Below, in pieces: positions 1 through 7,261 of a stretch of DNA of 40,105 bases. Numbering within the stretch: position 1 is the first letter of the stretch; every line of letters starts with the position of its first letter. The DNA lies in the NCBI GenBank assembly GCA_019114585.1, contig DXFE01000033.1, forward strand, positions 1 through 40,105, written 5' to 3'. This DNA comes from Gemmiger_A avium (GTDB taxonomy: Bacteria; Bacillota; Clostridia; Oscillospirales; Ruminococcaceae). The notes beneath the pieces were generated by a model. It had not been told where the DNA came from. It was given only the letters and a program-made list of their open reading frames with translations, and made no database searches. Both the position numbers and the translations under genes were made by a program.

Positions 1-114
1 TGCATAGAGGGGTGGGAAAGTATATAGATGGGAATATCTGATTGACAACTATGATTATACCAAAACCGCTTACGATGTCAAACAGGTTTGCGGTGTTGCG
101 CTTTCTTTTTCTGC

Positions 115-143
115 TTTACTTTTCCGGTAAAAGTTCATATAAT
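115..143 (+). promoter_or_regulatory. Promoter of the Lrp/AsnC gene with an overlapping dyad
   Basis: TTTACT at 115-120 and a perfect TATAAT at 138-143 are separated by 17 bases. The inverted repeat ACTTTT (118-123) / AAAAGT (129-134) lies over the -35 end and spacer, where a repressor or autoregulator could bind. The rest of 1-257 is AT-rich with no coding signal. The 5' leader would be about 110 nt. Confidence 0.55.
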
Positions 144-257
144 AAACCCAGAGGATGTTTTTCGGGGGCGGGCTTTCTTTTGTGTTCTTTTTGTGAAAGA
201 ATCCTTTATTAAAGCAGGATTTGCACAAAATTCCGCCCCTGTTGAAAGGAGTTTTGT

Positions 258-698
258 ATGGATCAGTTGGACCGTCGCATCCTGGCGCTGCTGTGCGAAA
301 ACGCCCGGATGCCGGTAAAGGATATTGCCCATCAGGTATCGCTGACCAGCCCGGCGGTGAGCAGCCGTATCCGCAAAATGGAGCGGGACGGGATCATTGC
401 CCGGTACACGGTGGTGATGAACCCGCAGGACAAAAATGTGATCAACGCCCTGATCAGCGTGGCCACCCTGCCCGCCCAGCGGGACGCCCTGACCAGTGCC
501 CTGCAGCAGGAACCCCAGGTGCAGAAATGTTTCCATGTAACCGGCAGCCACAGCTATATCGTCAAGGTATGCTGCCCGGATATGTCCGCGCTGGAGCACC
601 TGATCACCCAGCTGCAGACCTACGGCCAGACCAGCACCCAGATCATCCTGTCCACCCCGGTGGACCGTCAGGTCCGCGGCTATATCAAGGAGGTATGA
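258..698 (+). CDS. Lrp/AsnC family transcriptional regulator
   Basis: A 146-residue protein of normal Lrp/AsnC length. It opens with MDQLDRRILALLCENARMPV, the usual first helix of the family. A winged helix-turn-helix follows at about residues 18-48 (VKDIAHQVSLTSPAVSSRI), then a RAM effector-binding domain at about 62-146. Members bind DNA as dimers or octamers and sense amino acids; the ligand cannot be read here. The ATG is set by AAGGAG 8 nt upstream. The next gene begins 4 nt after the stop, with its ribosome site inside this gene's end, so the two are co-transcribed. A dyad over the promoter suggests autoregulation, which is inference. Confidence 0.93.
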   Translation: MDQLDRRILALLCENARMPVKDIAHQVSLTSPAVSSRIRKMERDGIIARYTVVMNPQDKNVINALISVATLPAQRDALTSALQQEPQVQKCFHVTGSHSYIVKVCCPDMSALEHLITQLQTYGQTSTQIILSTPVDRQVRGYIKEV

Positions 699-702
699 GA
701 TC

Positions 703-1413
703 ATGACTGAATATTGCCCGCAGTGCGGCGCTCCCCTGCCGGAAAACTGCCTGTTCTGCCCCAGCTGCGGCGCGTCCTGCGCCCAGCCTTCCCAGCCGGA
801 ATCCCAGCCTGCGGAGCCGGTTCTGCCGGCCGGGGAACCCGTGCAGGCGGACGCCCCCGCGGAGGTGTCCGCCGAGGATACGGCTTCGCCCGCCGGAGAC
901 CCCGCCCCGGAAACCGCCCAGCCTGACGACGGCGGCCAGACCCCGCCCCCGCCGGGCCCGGGTCCCCGCTATGCGGCCCAGCCGCCCCGGCGCACACCCC
1001 GCCCGGCGCCCGCAGCGGCCCCGGACAAAAATGAGATGACCACCGGCCGGTATCTGCTGTGCCTGATCCTGTTTGCCATCCCGGTGGTGGGCCTGGTGAT
1101 GATGTTCATTTGGGCCTTTGGCCACGACGGCAATGTGCAGCGCCGCCGGCTGGCCCGGGCGGCTTTGCTGTTTACCGCGCTGGTGCTGGTACTGGTGATC
1201 CTGGCGGCGGTGGTGCTGGCGGCCATCGGCGCGCTGAGCTACTGGCTGTTCCCCCACCGGTACGGCAACTACTACCAGAATCCCTACGACTACTTTGAGG
1301 ATTATCTGGACGGCTACGACGACTACTACGATTATTACTACGAAGATCCCTACGACTACTACGGCGGCGGCAACGGCTACGGCGGCCACCATCTGGACGC
1401 GGTGCTGCAATAA
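703..1413 (+). CDS. Zinc-ribbon membrane protein with a Tyr/Asp-rich tail
   Basis: A 236-residue protein of unknown function. Residues 5-24 form a zinc ribbon (CPQCGAPLP...CPSCGASC) of the kind found at the N-terminus of many small Firmicute membrane proteins. A Pro/Ala/Glu-rich linker runs to about residue 105. Two membrane helices follow at about 115-137 and 147-175. The C-terminus, about 187-226, is extremely rich in tyrosine and aspartate: about 15 Tyr in 40 residues, with repeated YD, DYY and PYDYY. It ends in a Gly-rich stretch with a His pair. It is translationally linked to the upstream Lrp-type regulator, which may control it. No enzyme motif was found. Confidence 0.8.
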   Translation: MTEYCPQCGAPLPENCLFCPSCGASCAQPSQPESQPAEPVLPAGEPVQADAPAEVSAEDTASPAGDPAPETAQPDDGGQTPPPPGPGPRYAAQPPRRTPRPAPAAAPDKNEMTTGRYLLCLILFAIPVVGLVMMFIWAFGHDGNVQRRRLARAALLFTALVLVLVILAAVVLAAIGALSYWLFPHRYGNYYQNPYDYFEDYLDGYDDYYDYYYEDPYDYYGGGNGYGGHHLDAVLQ

Positions 1414-1523
1414 TATGCCCCTCTGCTGCGTATACACAGTACAAGCGGCCCGATACATACCGCCGCTCTGCACGGGGCAAACTGGCCCTGTGCCCTTTGA
1501 ATTGTGAAAGGAGCTGTCCTTCT

Positions 1524-2081
1524 ATGCAGCATACCCGTATTTTTGCTATCACCGCCGCTCTGCTTTGCGCCGCGGCCCTGTTTCTGACCGGCTGCGGCGG
1601 CGCGGCCGCCCGCACCGAACCGCTGGACTACGCCTCCGTCCTGCAGCAGGCCCGTCCCCAGGAGGAAAACGACGCCTACAACATCTACTACGCCGGCACC
1701 GACGGCGCGGTGAACGGCACCGCCGGTTTCACCGCTGACCTGACCGCCGACCAGATTGCCGACGGCGCCCAGGCTTCCCTGGATCTGCTGGGTCTTACCC
1801 CGGAAGACTGCCTGGGCTGGGCCGCCAGCGTAAGCCAGATGATGACCCAGAGCTACGCCGTGGTGATCGCGCTGCCCGCCGAGGGCCGCACCGACGCGGT
1901 GAAGCAGGGGCTGCAGGATTTTATCCAGCAGCAGATGGAACTGCAGCAGAACTACCTGCCCGACCAGTACGCCATCGCCAAGGCCGCCCAGCTGACCACC
2001 CTGCCCACCGGTGAGGTGGTGCTGGTGATGGGCCCCAGCGCGGACAGCGAGCTGTCTGCCCTGAAAGAAGCCCTGGCCTGA
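1524..2081 (+). CDS. DUF4358-like lipoprotein
   Basis: A 185-residue predicted lipoprotein. Its signal sequence MQHTRIFAITAALL... ends in the lipobox LTGC, so the mature protein starts at the Cys near residue 25 and is anchored outside the membrane. The body has the pattern of DUF4358: a DYxxV start, a central segment ending in YAVVIALP, and a C-terminal helix followed by VVLVMGP. The function of that family is not known. The ATG at 1524 is chosen over an in-frame ATG at 1497 because AAAGGAG lies 7 nt before it and the signal peptide starts there. A strong terminator follows at once, so the gene ends its transcript. Confidence 0.82.
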   Translation: MQHTRIFAITAALLCAAALFLTGCGGAAARTEPLDYASVLQQARPQEENDAYNIYYAGTDGAVNGTAGFTADLTADQIADGAQASLDLLGLTPEDCLGWAASVSQMMTQSYAVVIALPAEGRTDAVKQGLQDFIQQQMELQQNYLPDQYAIAKAAQLTTLPTGEVVLVMGPSADSELSALKEALA

Positions 2082-2096
2082 TTGTTCCCGGCACCG

Positions 2097-2127
2097 GCCC
2101 CGGACGCATCCGCGTCCGGGGCTTTTT
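2097..2127 (+). terminator. Intrinsic terminator after the lipoprotein gene
   Basis: An 11-bp GC-rich stem (2097-2107 with 2112-2122) with loop ATCC is followed by TTTTT. Confidence 0.9.
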
Positions 2128-2158
2128 GCGTTCGCCTCTGGCCCGGCGGCGGGTTTTA

Positions 2159-2167
2159 TGGTACAAT
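2159..2167 (+). promoter_or_regulatory. Extended -10 promoter of the glycosyltransferase gene
   Basis: TGG-TACAAT is an extended -10 element (TGn plus hexamer). No good -35 is present at the usual distance, which extended -10 promoters tolerate. It lies just after the upstream terminator and about 40 nt before the GTG start. Confidence 0.5.
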
Positions 2168-2206
2168 ATCCCCCAGAAATGCAGACAACACGGGAGGTTT
2201 GCCGCT

Positions 2207-3196
2207 GTGAAAGTAACCGTCGTGATCCCCAATCTGAACGGAGCCGGCTGGCTGCGGGATTCCATCGAATCGGTGTGGGCCCAGACCCTGACCGACTTTG
2301 AACTGATCGTGGTGGACAACGGCTCCACCGACGAGAGCCTGGCCATCGCCCGGTCCTACCAGGGGCGGGCGGGCTATACCCTGATTGAAAACGGGGAGAA
2401 CACCGGGTTTTCCCACGCGGTGAACCAGGGCATCCGGCTGGCCAAGGGCGAGTATGTGGCCCTGTTCAACAACGACGCCTTTGCCGAACCGGACTGGCTG
2501 GAAAACCTGGTGGCCGCCGCCGAAGCGGACCCGAAAATCTTTGCGGTGAGCAGCCTGATGATCCGCCATTTTGAGCGAGAACTGGCCGACGATGCGGGCG
2601 ACTATGTGACCCTGCTGGGCTTTGCCTGCAAGCGGGGGGACGGGCTGCGGGCCGCCCGGTACACAAAGCCCTGCCGGGTGTTCTCCGCCTGCGGGGGCGC
2701 GGCGCTCTACCGCAAATCCATCCTGAACGAGATCGGCCTGTTTGACGAGCTGTTCTTCGCCTACTACGAGGATGTGGACATCAGCTGGCGGGGCAACAGC
2801 TTCGGTTATAAAAACGTGTTCTGCCCCACCGCCCGCTGTTACCACATCTGCGGGGCCACCACCGGTGCGGTGCGGTACAACCCTTTCAAGAGCGTACAGA
2901 GCGGCCGCAACAGCATTCTGCTGCCCTACAAAAACATGCCGCTGCTGATGTTTATCCTGAACCTGCCGTTCCTGACGCTGGGCTACCTGCTCAAGGCGGT
3001 GATGTTCCGGCTGCGGGGCTTCGGCCCGGCCTATGCCCAGGGCTTCAAAGAAGCGCTGAAAGCCATTCCCAGGCTGGACAAGCCCCGGTTCCGGCTGCGG
3101 AACCTGCCCCACTACCTGCTGATTCAGGTATGGCTGATAGCGGATACCTTCCGGTATATCCAGTACCGCATCCAGCGGGCCCGGGGCATCACCTGA
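2207..3196 (+). CDS. Family 2 glycosyltransferase (rhamnosyltransferase-like)
   Basis: A 329-residue GT-A fold glycosyltransferase. Residues 2-10 (KVTVVIPNL) start the nucleotide-sugar domain. VDNGSTD is at 36-42, the metal-binding NND at 88-90, CGGAALYRK at 162-170, and the catalytic-type YYEDVDISWR at 186-195. A hydrophobic segment at about 243-268 and a basic C-terminus suggest membrane association. Members transfer an activated sugar, often rhamnose, to cell-surface glycans; donor and acceptor are unknown here. The GTG at 2207 is chosen over an in-frame ATG at 2126 because GGGAGGT lies 8 nt upstream and the family N-terminus begins exactly there. The next gene starts 15 nt after the stop and was probably its operon partner. 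Confidence 0.9.
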   Translation: MKVTVVIPNLNGAGWLRDSIESVWAQTLTDFELIVVDNGSTDESLAIARSYQGRAGYTLIENGENTGFSHAVNQGIRLAKGEYVALFNNDAFAEPDWLENLVAAAEADPKIFAVSSLMIRHFERELADDAGDYVTLLGFACKRGDGLRAARYTKPCRVFSACGGAALYRKSILNEIGLFDELFFAYYEDVDISWRGNSFGYKNVFCPTARCYHICGATTGAVRYNPFKSVQSGRNSILLPYKNMPLLMFILNLPFLTLGYLLKAVMFRLRGFGPAYAQGFKEALKAIPRLDKPRFRLRNLPHYLLIQVWLIADTFRYIQYRIQRARGIT

Positions 3197-3211
3197 GAGG
3201 AAGTGAGCAGC

Positions 3212-3580
3212 ATGGAGCGTAAAAAGCCCTCGGCGGTGCAGACGGTGCGCAAGCTGCTGAGCTTTCTGGGCCGGCGGCAGAAAGCCCAGTTTGCCGCGGT
3301 GCTGGTGATCCTGCTGGTATCGGCGGTGCTGACCCAGCTGACCCCGCTGGCGGTGGAATACCTGACCAACACGGTGCTGGCGGCCCAGACCATCCGGCTG
3401 GGTGCGGTGATGCCGGTGCTGCTGGCGATCCTGGCCGCCAACGTGACCAACGAGGTCATCAAGGTGGTGCGCCGCCTGCTGGTGGAGGACAAGGGCCGCA
3501 TCGTGCAGCGGGGAGATTTTGCCTCCCTGTGCCGGCAGCCGGGCATCTTCCAGGATATGCACCGGGGAATTTTGAAGTAA
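3212..3580 (+). pseudogene. ABC exporter remnant, in-frame internal deletion
   Basis: This 122-residue frame joins the two ends of a fused ABC exporter. Residues 1 to about 92 match the start of the membrane domain: a basic N-terminus, a helix VLVILLVSAVLTQLTPLAVEY, then a second helix. From about residue 93, KGRIVQRGDF followed by GIFQDM is the very end of the nucleotide-binding domain, after the H-loop. Walker A, Q-loop, signature and Walker B are all missing. Intact relatives are about 570-620 residues, so about 1.4 kb has been lost. The start (GAGGAAG, 9 nt spacing), stop and terminator remain, so a short membrane peptide could still be made. Read as a non-functional remnant; a small-protein role cannot be excluded. 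Confidence 0.75.
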
Positions 3581-3613
3581 AAAAGAACGCTGCCCGCGGG
3601 CAGCGTTCTTTTT
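3580..3613. terminator. Bidirectional terminator
   Basis: A perfect palindrome centred on CCGCGG at 3594-3599, with an A-run on one side and a T-run on the other. It ends the rightward ABC remnant and the leftward psuG transcript. Confidence 0.92.
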
Positions 3614-3626
3614 GGTTTTGGGTTGA

Positions 3627-4544
3627 TTACAGGCGGGCGTACTCCACCGCGATGCGGGCGGCAGCACGGGCGTTGTTGTAGGCCAGCTGGATGTTGGTGG
3701 CCAGGCTGCGGCCGCCGGTGTACTCCACGATATGGGCCAGCAGGTAGGGGGTGGTGTCCTTGCCCTTGATGCCGTCGGCCTTGGCGGAGGCCAGCGCCTT
3801 GTCGATCACGGCGCTCATCTCATTGAAGTCCATGGCGTACTCTTCGGGCACCGGGTTGCCGATCAGCAGGCCGCCGGCCAGACCCAGATCCCACTTGGTC
3901 TTGGCGATACGGGCCGCCTCGGCCGGGGTCTTGGCGTTGTAGTCCACGCCGAATCCGCTGCTGCGGCAGTAGAAGCTGGGGAAGTCGTCGGTATCCAGGC
4001 CCAGCACCGGCACGCCCATGGTCTCCAGGTACTCCAGGGTCAGGCCGATGTCCAGAATCATCTTGGCGCCAGCGCAGACAACCGCCACGGGGGTGTGGGC
4101 CAGCTCCTGCAGGTCGGCGGAGATATCCATGGTGACCTCCGCGCCGCGGTGCACGCCGCCGATACCGCCGGTGGCAAAGATCTTGATGCCGGCCAGGCTG
4201 GCCAGGATCATGGTGGTGGCCACGGTGGTGGCGCCGGTGCCGCCGGTGGCCAGCAGGATGGGCAGGTCGCGGCGGCTTACCTTGGCCACACCCTCACCCT
4301 TGCACATGAGCTCCAGCTCGTCGGCGGTCAGGCCCACCTTCATGCGGCCGTTGATGATGGCCATGGTGGCGGGCACAGCGCCCTCGTCCCGGATGATCTT
4401 TTCCACCTGGGCGGCAAACTCCAGGTTTTCAGGATAGGGCATGCCATGGGACAGGATGGTGCTTTCCAGCGCCACAACCGGCTTGCCGGCTTCCACAGCG
4501 GCTTTGATTTCAGGCTGAATATCCAGATAGGCTTGCAGATTCAT
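3627..4544 (-). CDS. psuG: Pseudouridine-5'-phosphate glycosidase
   Basis: A 305-residue cytoplasmic enzyme that cleaves the C-C bond of pseudouridine 5'-phosphate to uracil and ribose 5-phosphate. The family active-site residues are visible: Glu27 in VALESTILSHGMPYP, Lys88 in KVSRRDLP, Asp140 in MDIS and Lys161 in GAKMILD. The Asn near residue 285 in ATNIQLAYNNA is also present. Gly-rich phosphate loops ATGGTGATT and ATGGIGGVHRG are conserved. Length fits the family. It overlaps the kinase gene by 4 bp (ATGA), and its ribosome site GGAG lies inside the end of psuK, so the pair is translationally coupled and forms a two-step degradation pathway. No dedicated pseudouridine transporter is adjacent. 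Confidence 0.97.
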   Translation of the reverse strand: MNLQAYLDIQPEIKAAVEAGKPVVALESTILSHGMPYPENLEFAAQVEKIIRDEGAVPATMAIINGRMKVGLTADELELMCKGEGVAKVSRRDLPILLATGGTGATTVATTMILASLAGIKIFATGGIGGVHRGAEVTMDISADLQELAHTPVAVVCAGAKMILDIGLTLEYLETMGVPVLGLDTDDFPSFYCRSSGFGVDYNAKTPAEAARIAKTKWDLGLAGGLLIGNPVPEEYAMDFNEMSAVIDKALASAKADGIKGKDTTPYLLAHIVEYTGGRSLATNIQLAYNNARAAARIAVEYARL

Positions 4545-5464
4545 CGTACATACTCCTTTATCATCGTTTCCAGGTTGGTTCGGCTCATTTCCTCGCTGAT
4601 GGTGTCCGGCGCGCTGATGGCGATCAGGCCGCTGGCCAGCGCCACCTCCATGGTGCGCGCCTCGTCCATGCCGGACAGGGTGGCGTAGACAATGCCCGCC
4701 AGGGTGGCGTCCCCCGCGCCGGTGGCGTTGACCATCCGGTCAAAGCCGTGGCTGCGGCCGTGGCGCGCCCCGTCCCGGGTCTTGCAGTACAGCCCGTCCG
4801 CCCCCAGCGACACAAAGATCCGGCGCACGCCCCGGGCCAGCACCCGGTCGCAGGCTTCGCTCAGATCCGCTTCGTTCTGGATCGGCATACCTGCCAGCAC
4901 CTCCATCTCCAGCCGGTTGGGCTTGATGGTGTCAAACGCGCCGATCAGCGGTTCCAGGCTGCGGGCCCAGGCGGTGGACACCGGGTCCAGATAGAGCGGC
5001 CGGGTGCATTTGCGCGCCAGGCACTCGATGGCCGCGTAGGACAGGTTGCCGTCGCAGACCACCAGTTCGGCGTCGTTGAGCATGGGCAGGCACTGTTCCA
5101 CAAAGGCGGCGTCCAGCTCTTTCAGGATGCGCATGTCGCTCATGGCCACCAGCATATCCCCTTCCGAATCCATGATGGAGATATAGCTGGAGGACGTGTG
5201 TCCGGGCCGGGTGTGCATCCAGCGGGTGTCCATACCCAGGCGCTCACAGCCGGCGCGCAGCGCGTCGCCGTAGGCGTCGTCCCCCACCACGGTGGCGGGG
5301 CGCACCTCATAGCCCAGACGGGCCAGGTTTTCCAGCACGTTGCGCATCACGCCGCCCATGGACAGATGCAGCCGGCCGGGGTTGGAATCCCGCATGACGA
5401 TCGGGGCGAGGGATTGGCCGTGCACGTCCATGTTGGCGCCGCCGATCCCCGCAATATAACCCAT
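4541..5464 (-). CDS. psuK: PfkB-family pseudouridine kinase
   Basis: A 307-residue PfkB sugar kinase that phosphorylates pseudouridine to the substrate of PsuG. It has the N-terminal strand GYIAGIGGANMDVHG, the substrate lid and GG region (SMGGVMRNVLENLARLG), KPNRLEME, and the PfkB signature NATGAGDATLAG, whose Asp is the catalytic base. The substrate is assigned from the overlap with psuG. Two in-frame ATGs occur: AGGAGG (5473-5478) is only 2 nt from the ATG at 5470 but 8 nt from the ATG at 5464, so the latter is preferred. It has its own sigma-A-type promoter upstream. Confidence 0.93.
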   Translation of the reverse strand: MGYIAGIGGANMDVHGQSLAPIVMRDSNPGRLHLSMGGVMRNVLENLARLGYEVRPATVVGDDAYGDALRAGCERLGMDTRWMHTRPGHTSSSYISIMDSEGDMLVAMSDMRILKELDAAFVEQCLPMLNDAELVVCDGNLSYAAIECLARKCTRPLYLDPVSTAWARSLEPLIGAFDTIKPNRLEMEVLAGMPIQNEADLSEACDRVLARGVRRIFVSLGADGLYCKTRDGARHGRSHGFDRMVNATGAGDATLAGIVYATLSGMDEARTMEVALASGLIAISAPDTISEEMSRTNLETMIKEYVR

Positions 5465-5551
5465 TCGCATTCCCTCCTTTTATTTTTGTATACACGGATT
5501 GCTGGCTCCGAGGGGTTGGGAACACAAAATCATACTATTCTCGGAAATTTA

Positions 5552-5580
5552 ATCATACCGCGTTTTTCGCCGGTTTTCAA
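5552..5580 (-). promoter_or_regulatory. psuKG promoter
   Basis: On the minus strand TTGAAA (5575-5580) and TATGAT (5552-5557) are separated by exactly 17 bases. Transcription should start near 5545, giving a leader of about 80 nt. Confidence 0.75.
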
Positions 5581-5659
5581 TAGCCGCCGGGCCGCCGGGG
5601 CCCCGTCAAAACCGAGAAAGCCCGGCTTTTGTTTTAGGCAGGATGCCACACCGCCTGTT

Positions 5660-6928
5660 TCAGGCGCCCCACACCACCCACAGGAACAGGTACCCGGCGG
5701 TAACCGCTGTAAGGGTAAAGGGCAGGCCCACCCGCAAAAAGTCCCGGTTGGTGACGGTATACCCCTTGCGGCGCAGGATGCCGATGGCGGTGATGTTGGC
5801 GGAAGCGCCGATGGGGGTCAGGTTGCCGCCCAGGGTGGAACCGGTGAGCAGGCCAAAATACAGCAGGGTGGAATCAACCCCCAGCATGGCCGCAATCCCC
5901 TGCACCACCGGCAGCATGGTGGTCACGTAAGGGATGTTGTCGATAAAGGCGGAGAACAGCACGCTGGCCCAGACGATCAGCGTATACACAAAGAACAGGT
6001 TGCTGCCGCTGACCTTGACCAGCAGAGAGGCCAGCGCGTCGATGACCCCGGCCTCGGTGATGCCGCCGATCACCACAAACAGGCCCAGCAGCAGCCCCAG
6101 GGTGGTCAGGTCGATCTCCCGCAGGGGTTTTGTCACGGCGGCCAGGCTGCGCTGGCGCACACCGGTGTACACCAGCCCCACCGCCAGCAGGCTCATGCAG
6201 ATCACGCCGTTGGTGATGGCGGGTTTGTCCGGAATAAAGGAGGCGGCAATCAGCAGCAGGATGGTGCTGCCCAGCAGGATCGAGGGCACAAAGTCGGTCA
6301 CCTGGGTGCGCTCGCCCGGGCGGACGGGGGCGTTTTCCTTGCGGAACAGCCACAGCAGCACCAGCGCGGAGAACACCGCGCCCAGTTCCACCGCCCAGAA
6401 GATGCCCGGCTTGCCCCGGAACACAAAGAAATCCAGAAAATCCAGCCCGGCGTAACCGCCCAGCAGGATGGAGGTGGTGTCCCCCACCAGGGTGGCGGCC
6501 CCCTGCAGATTGCAGGAAACCGCGATGGCGATGATCATGGAGACCGGCCGGATCTTCAGCTTTTCGGCCACGGCCAGGGCCACCGGGGCCAGCATGAGCA
6601 CGGTGGCCACATTGTCGATAAAGGCGGACACGATGCCCGCAAAGAGGGCCAGCGCCACCACCGCCCACTTGACCGAGGGGGTATGTTCCAGGATCAGGTC
6701 GGCCAGCAGCGCGGGCATGCGGGAATCAATGAACAGGGACACCAGGCCCATGGTACCGGCGATCATCAGCAGCACATTGAAGTCCACCGCGGCCAGGGCT
6801 TTGTCCGCCGGCAGGATGCCCAGCAGCAAAAACAGCGCCCCGGAACCCAGGGCGATCCAGGCCCGGCGCTGGGGAAATGCCAGAAGCAGCAGATAGGTAA
6901 GAACAAACAGCAGGATAGCCAGTATCAC
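5660..6928 (-). CDS. Ion-transporter-superfamily permease (ArsB/NhaD/CitM type)
   Basis: A 422-residue protein with 11-12 membrane helices. It shows the inverted duplication of the ion transporter superfamily: FIDNVATVLMLAPVALA in the first half matches FIDNIPYVTTMLPVV in the second. GAATLVGDTTSILLG similarly matches GSTLGGNLTPIGASAN. Members exchange or export sodium, arsenite, dicarboxylates or other ions; the substrate cannot be told from sequence. Start: TTG at 6937 directly abuts AAAGGGG, while GTG at 6928 is 9 nt away and is preferred. The leader contains a candidate riboswitch with an intrinsic terminator, suggesting ion-responsive expression. Confidence 0.85.
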   Translation of the reverse strand: MILAILLFVLTYLLLLAFPQRRAWIALGSGALFLLLGILPADKALAAVDFNVLLMIAGTMGLVSLFIDSRMPALLADLILEHTPSVKWAVVALALFAGIVSAFIDNVATVLMLAPVALAVAEKLKIRPVSMIIAIAVSCNLQGAATLVGDTTSILLGGYAGLDFLDFFVFRGKPGIFWAVELGAVFSALVLLWLFRKENAPVRPGERTQVTDFVPSILLGSTILLLIAASFIPDKPAITNGVICMSLLAVGLVYTGVRQRSLAAVTKPLREIDLTTLGLLLGLFVVIGGITEAGVIDALASLLVKVSGSNLFFVYTLIVWASVLFSAFIDNIPYVTTMLPVVQGIAAMLGVDSTLLYFGLLTGSTLGGNLTPIGASANITAIGILRRKGYTVTNRDFLRVGLPFTLTAVTAGYLFLWVVWGA

Positions 6929-6975
6929 GGCATACAACCCCTTTCCGATTGGTGCGCGGGGCCGGGGCCCCGTAC

Positions 6976-7014
6976 AAAAAAAGCCCGGGCGCGGCCAGGC
7001 TGGACGCGCCCGGG
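6976..7014 (-). terminator. Leader terminator of the permease gene
   Basis: On the minus strand a 10-bp stem CCCGGGCGCG / CGCGCCCGGG (7005-7014 with 6984-6993) is followed by seven T. It sits about 50 nt upstream of the permease start and downstream of its promoter, so it acts within the 5' leader and not at the end of a gene. Confidence 0.85.
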
Positions 7015-7100
7015 TCTCATTCCTTTACAGGCAAACCAGGCGGGCGGGCCGCCATGCGTGTTGATCTGCCCCGCCGGTATCGGCGGAATTACTCCCCCGG
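7010..7100 (-). promoter_or_regulatory. Candidate riboswitch, yybP-ykoY-like
   Basis: Read on the minus strand. A 5-bp P1 (CCGGG 7096-7100 with CCCGG 7010-7014) encloses GGAGUAA and two hairpins. Hairpin I is a perfect 6-bp stem with loop AUAC (7071-7086). Hairpin II is a 9-bp stem (7062-7070 with 7030-7038), an 8-nt one-sided bulge ACACGCAU and a 5-bp GC cap. The 3' strand of P1 is also the 5' arm of the terminator, so folding and termination exclude each other. GGGGGAGUA, UCAACA and GAGACC resemble conserved parts of the manganese-sensing yybP-ykoY family. Class assignment is tentative; the switch architecture itself is well supported. Confidence 0.6.
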
Positions 7101-7113
7101 AGAGATTGTCTGT

Positions 7114-7142
7114 ACCATACCACAGAACGCCCGCCCCGTCAA
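7114..7142 (-). promoter_or_regulatory. Promoter of the permease leader
   Basis: On the minus strand TTGACG (7137-7142) and TATGGT (7114-7119) are 17 bases apart. The predicted start, an A near 7107, lies just before the structured leader. Confidence 0.7.
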
Positions 7143-7182
7143 GGGGGGCGCAGCGGCCGGGCGGTAAATTTTTGCGGCGGGT

Positions 7183-7212
7183 GCATAAACCCGCCCGGGC
7201 TGCCGCAAACTA
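7183..7212 (+). promoter_or_regulatory. Sigma-F/G-like promoter of the SpoIIQ-like gene
   Basis: GCATA (7183-7187), a 15-base spacer, then CCGCAAACTA (7203-7212) resembles the forespore pattern GYATA-N15/16-GGNRANANTW, with mismatches at the leading GG and at R. It is about 50 nt before the ATG. No housekeeping promoter of similar quality is seen here. Confidence 0.45.
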
Positions 7213-7261
7213 AAGCCAGAACAAAACGCTGCTATTGCGGCAGAGACGGAGCGTACACAAT

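Noticed and set aside
44..75. TTGACA near position 44 as a promoter
   Set aside because: No -10 hexamer lies at 16-18 bases; the nearest candidates are far off in spacing.
4748..7213. A long plus-strand open frame of over 800 codons opposite psuK and the permease
   Set aside because: It is rich in His, Gln, Gly and Pro, has no domain, and is antiparallel to well-supported genes: a typical GC-rich shadow frame.
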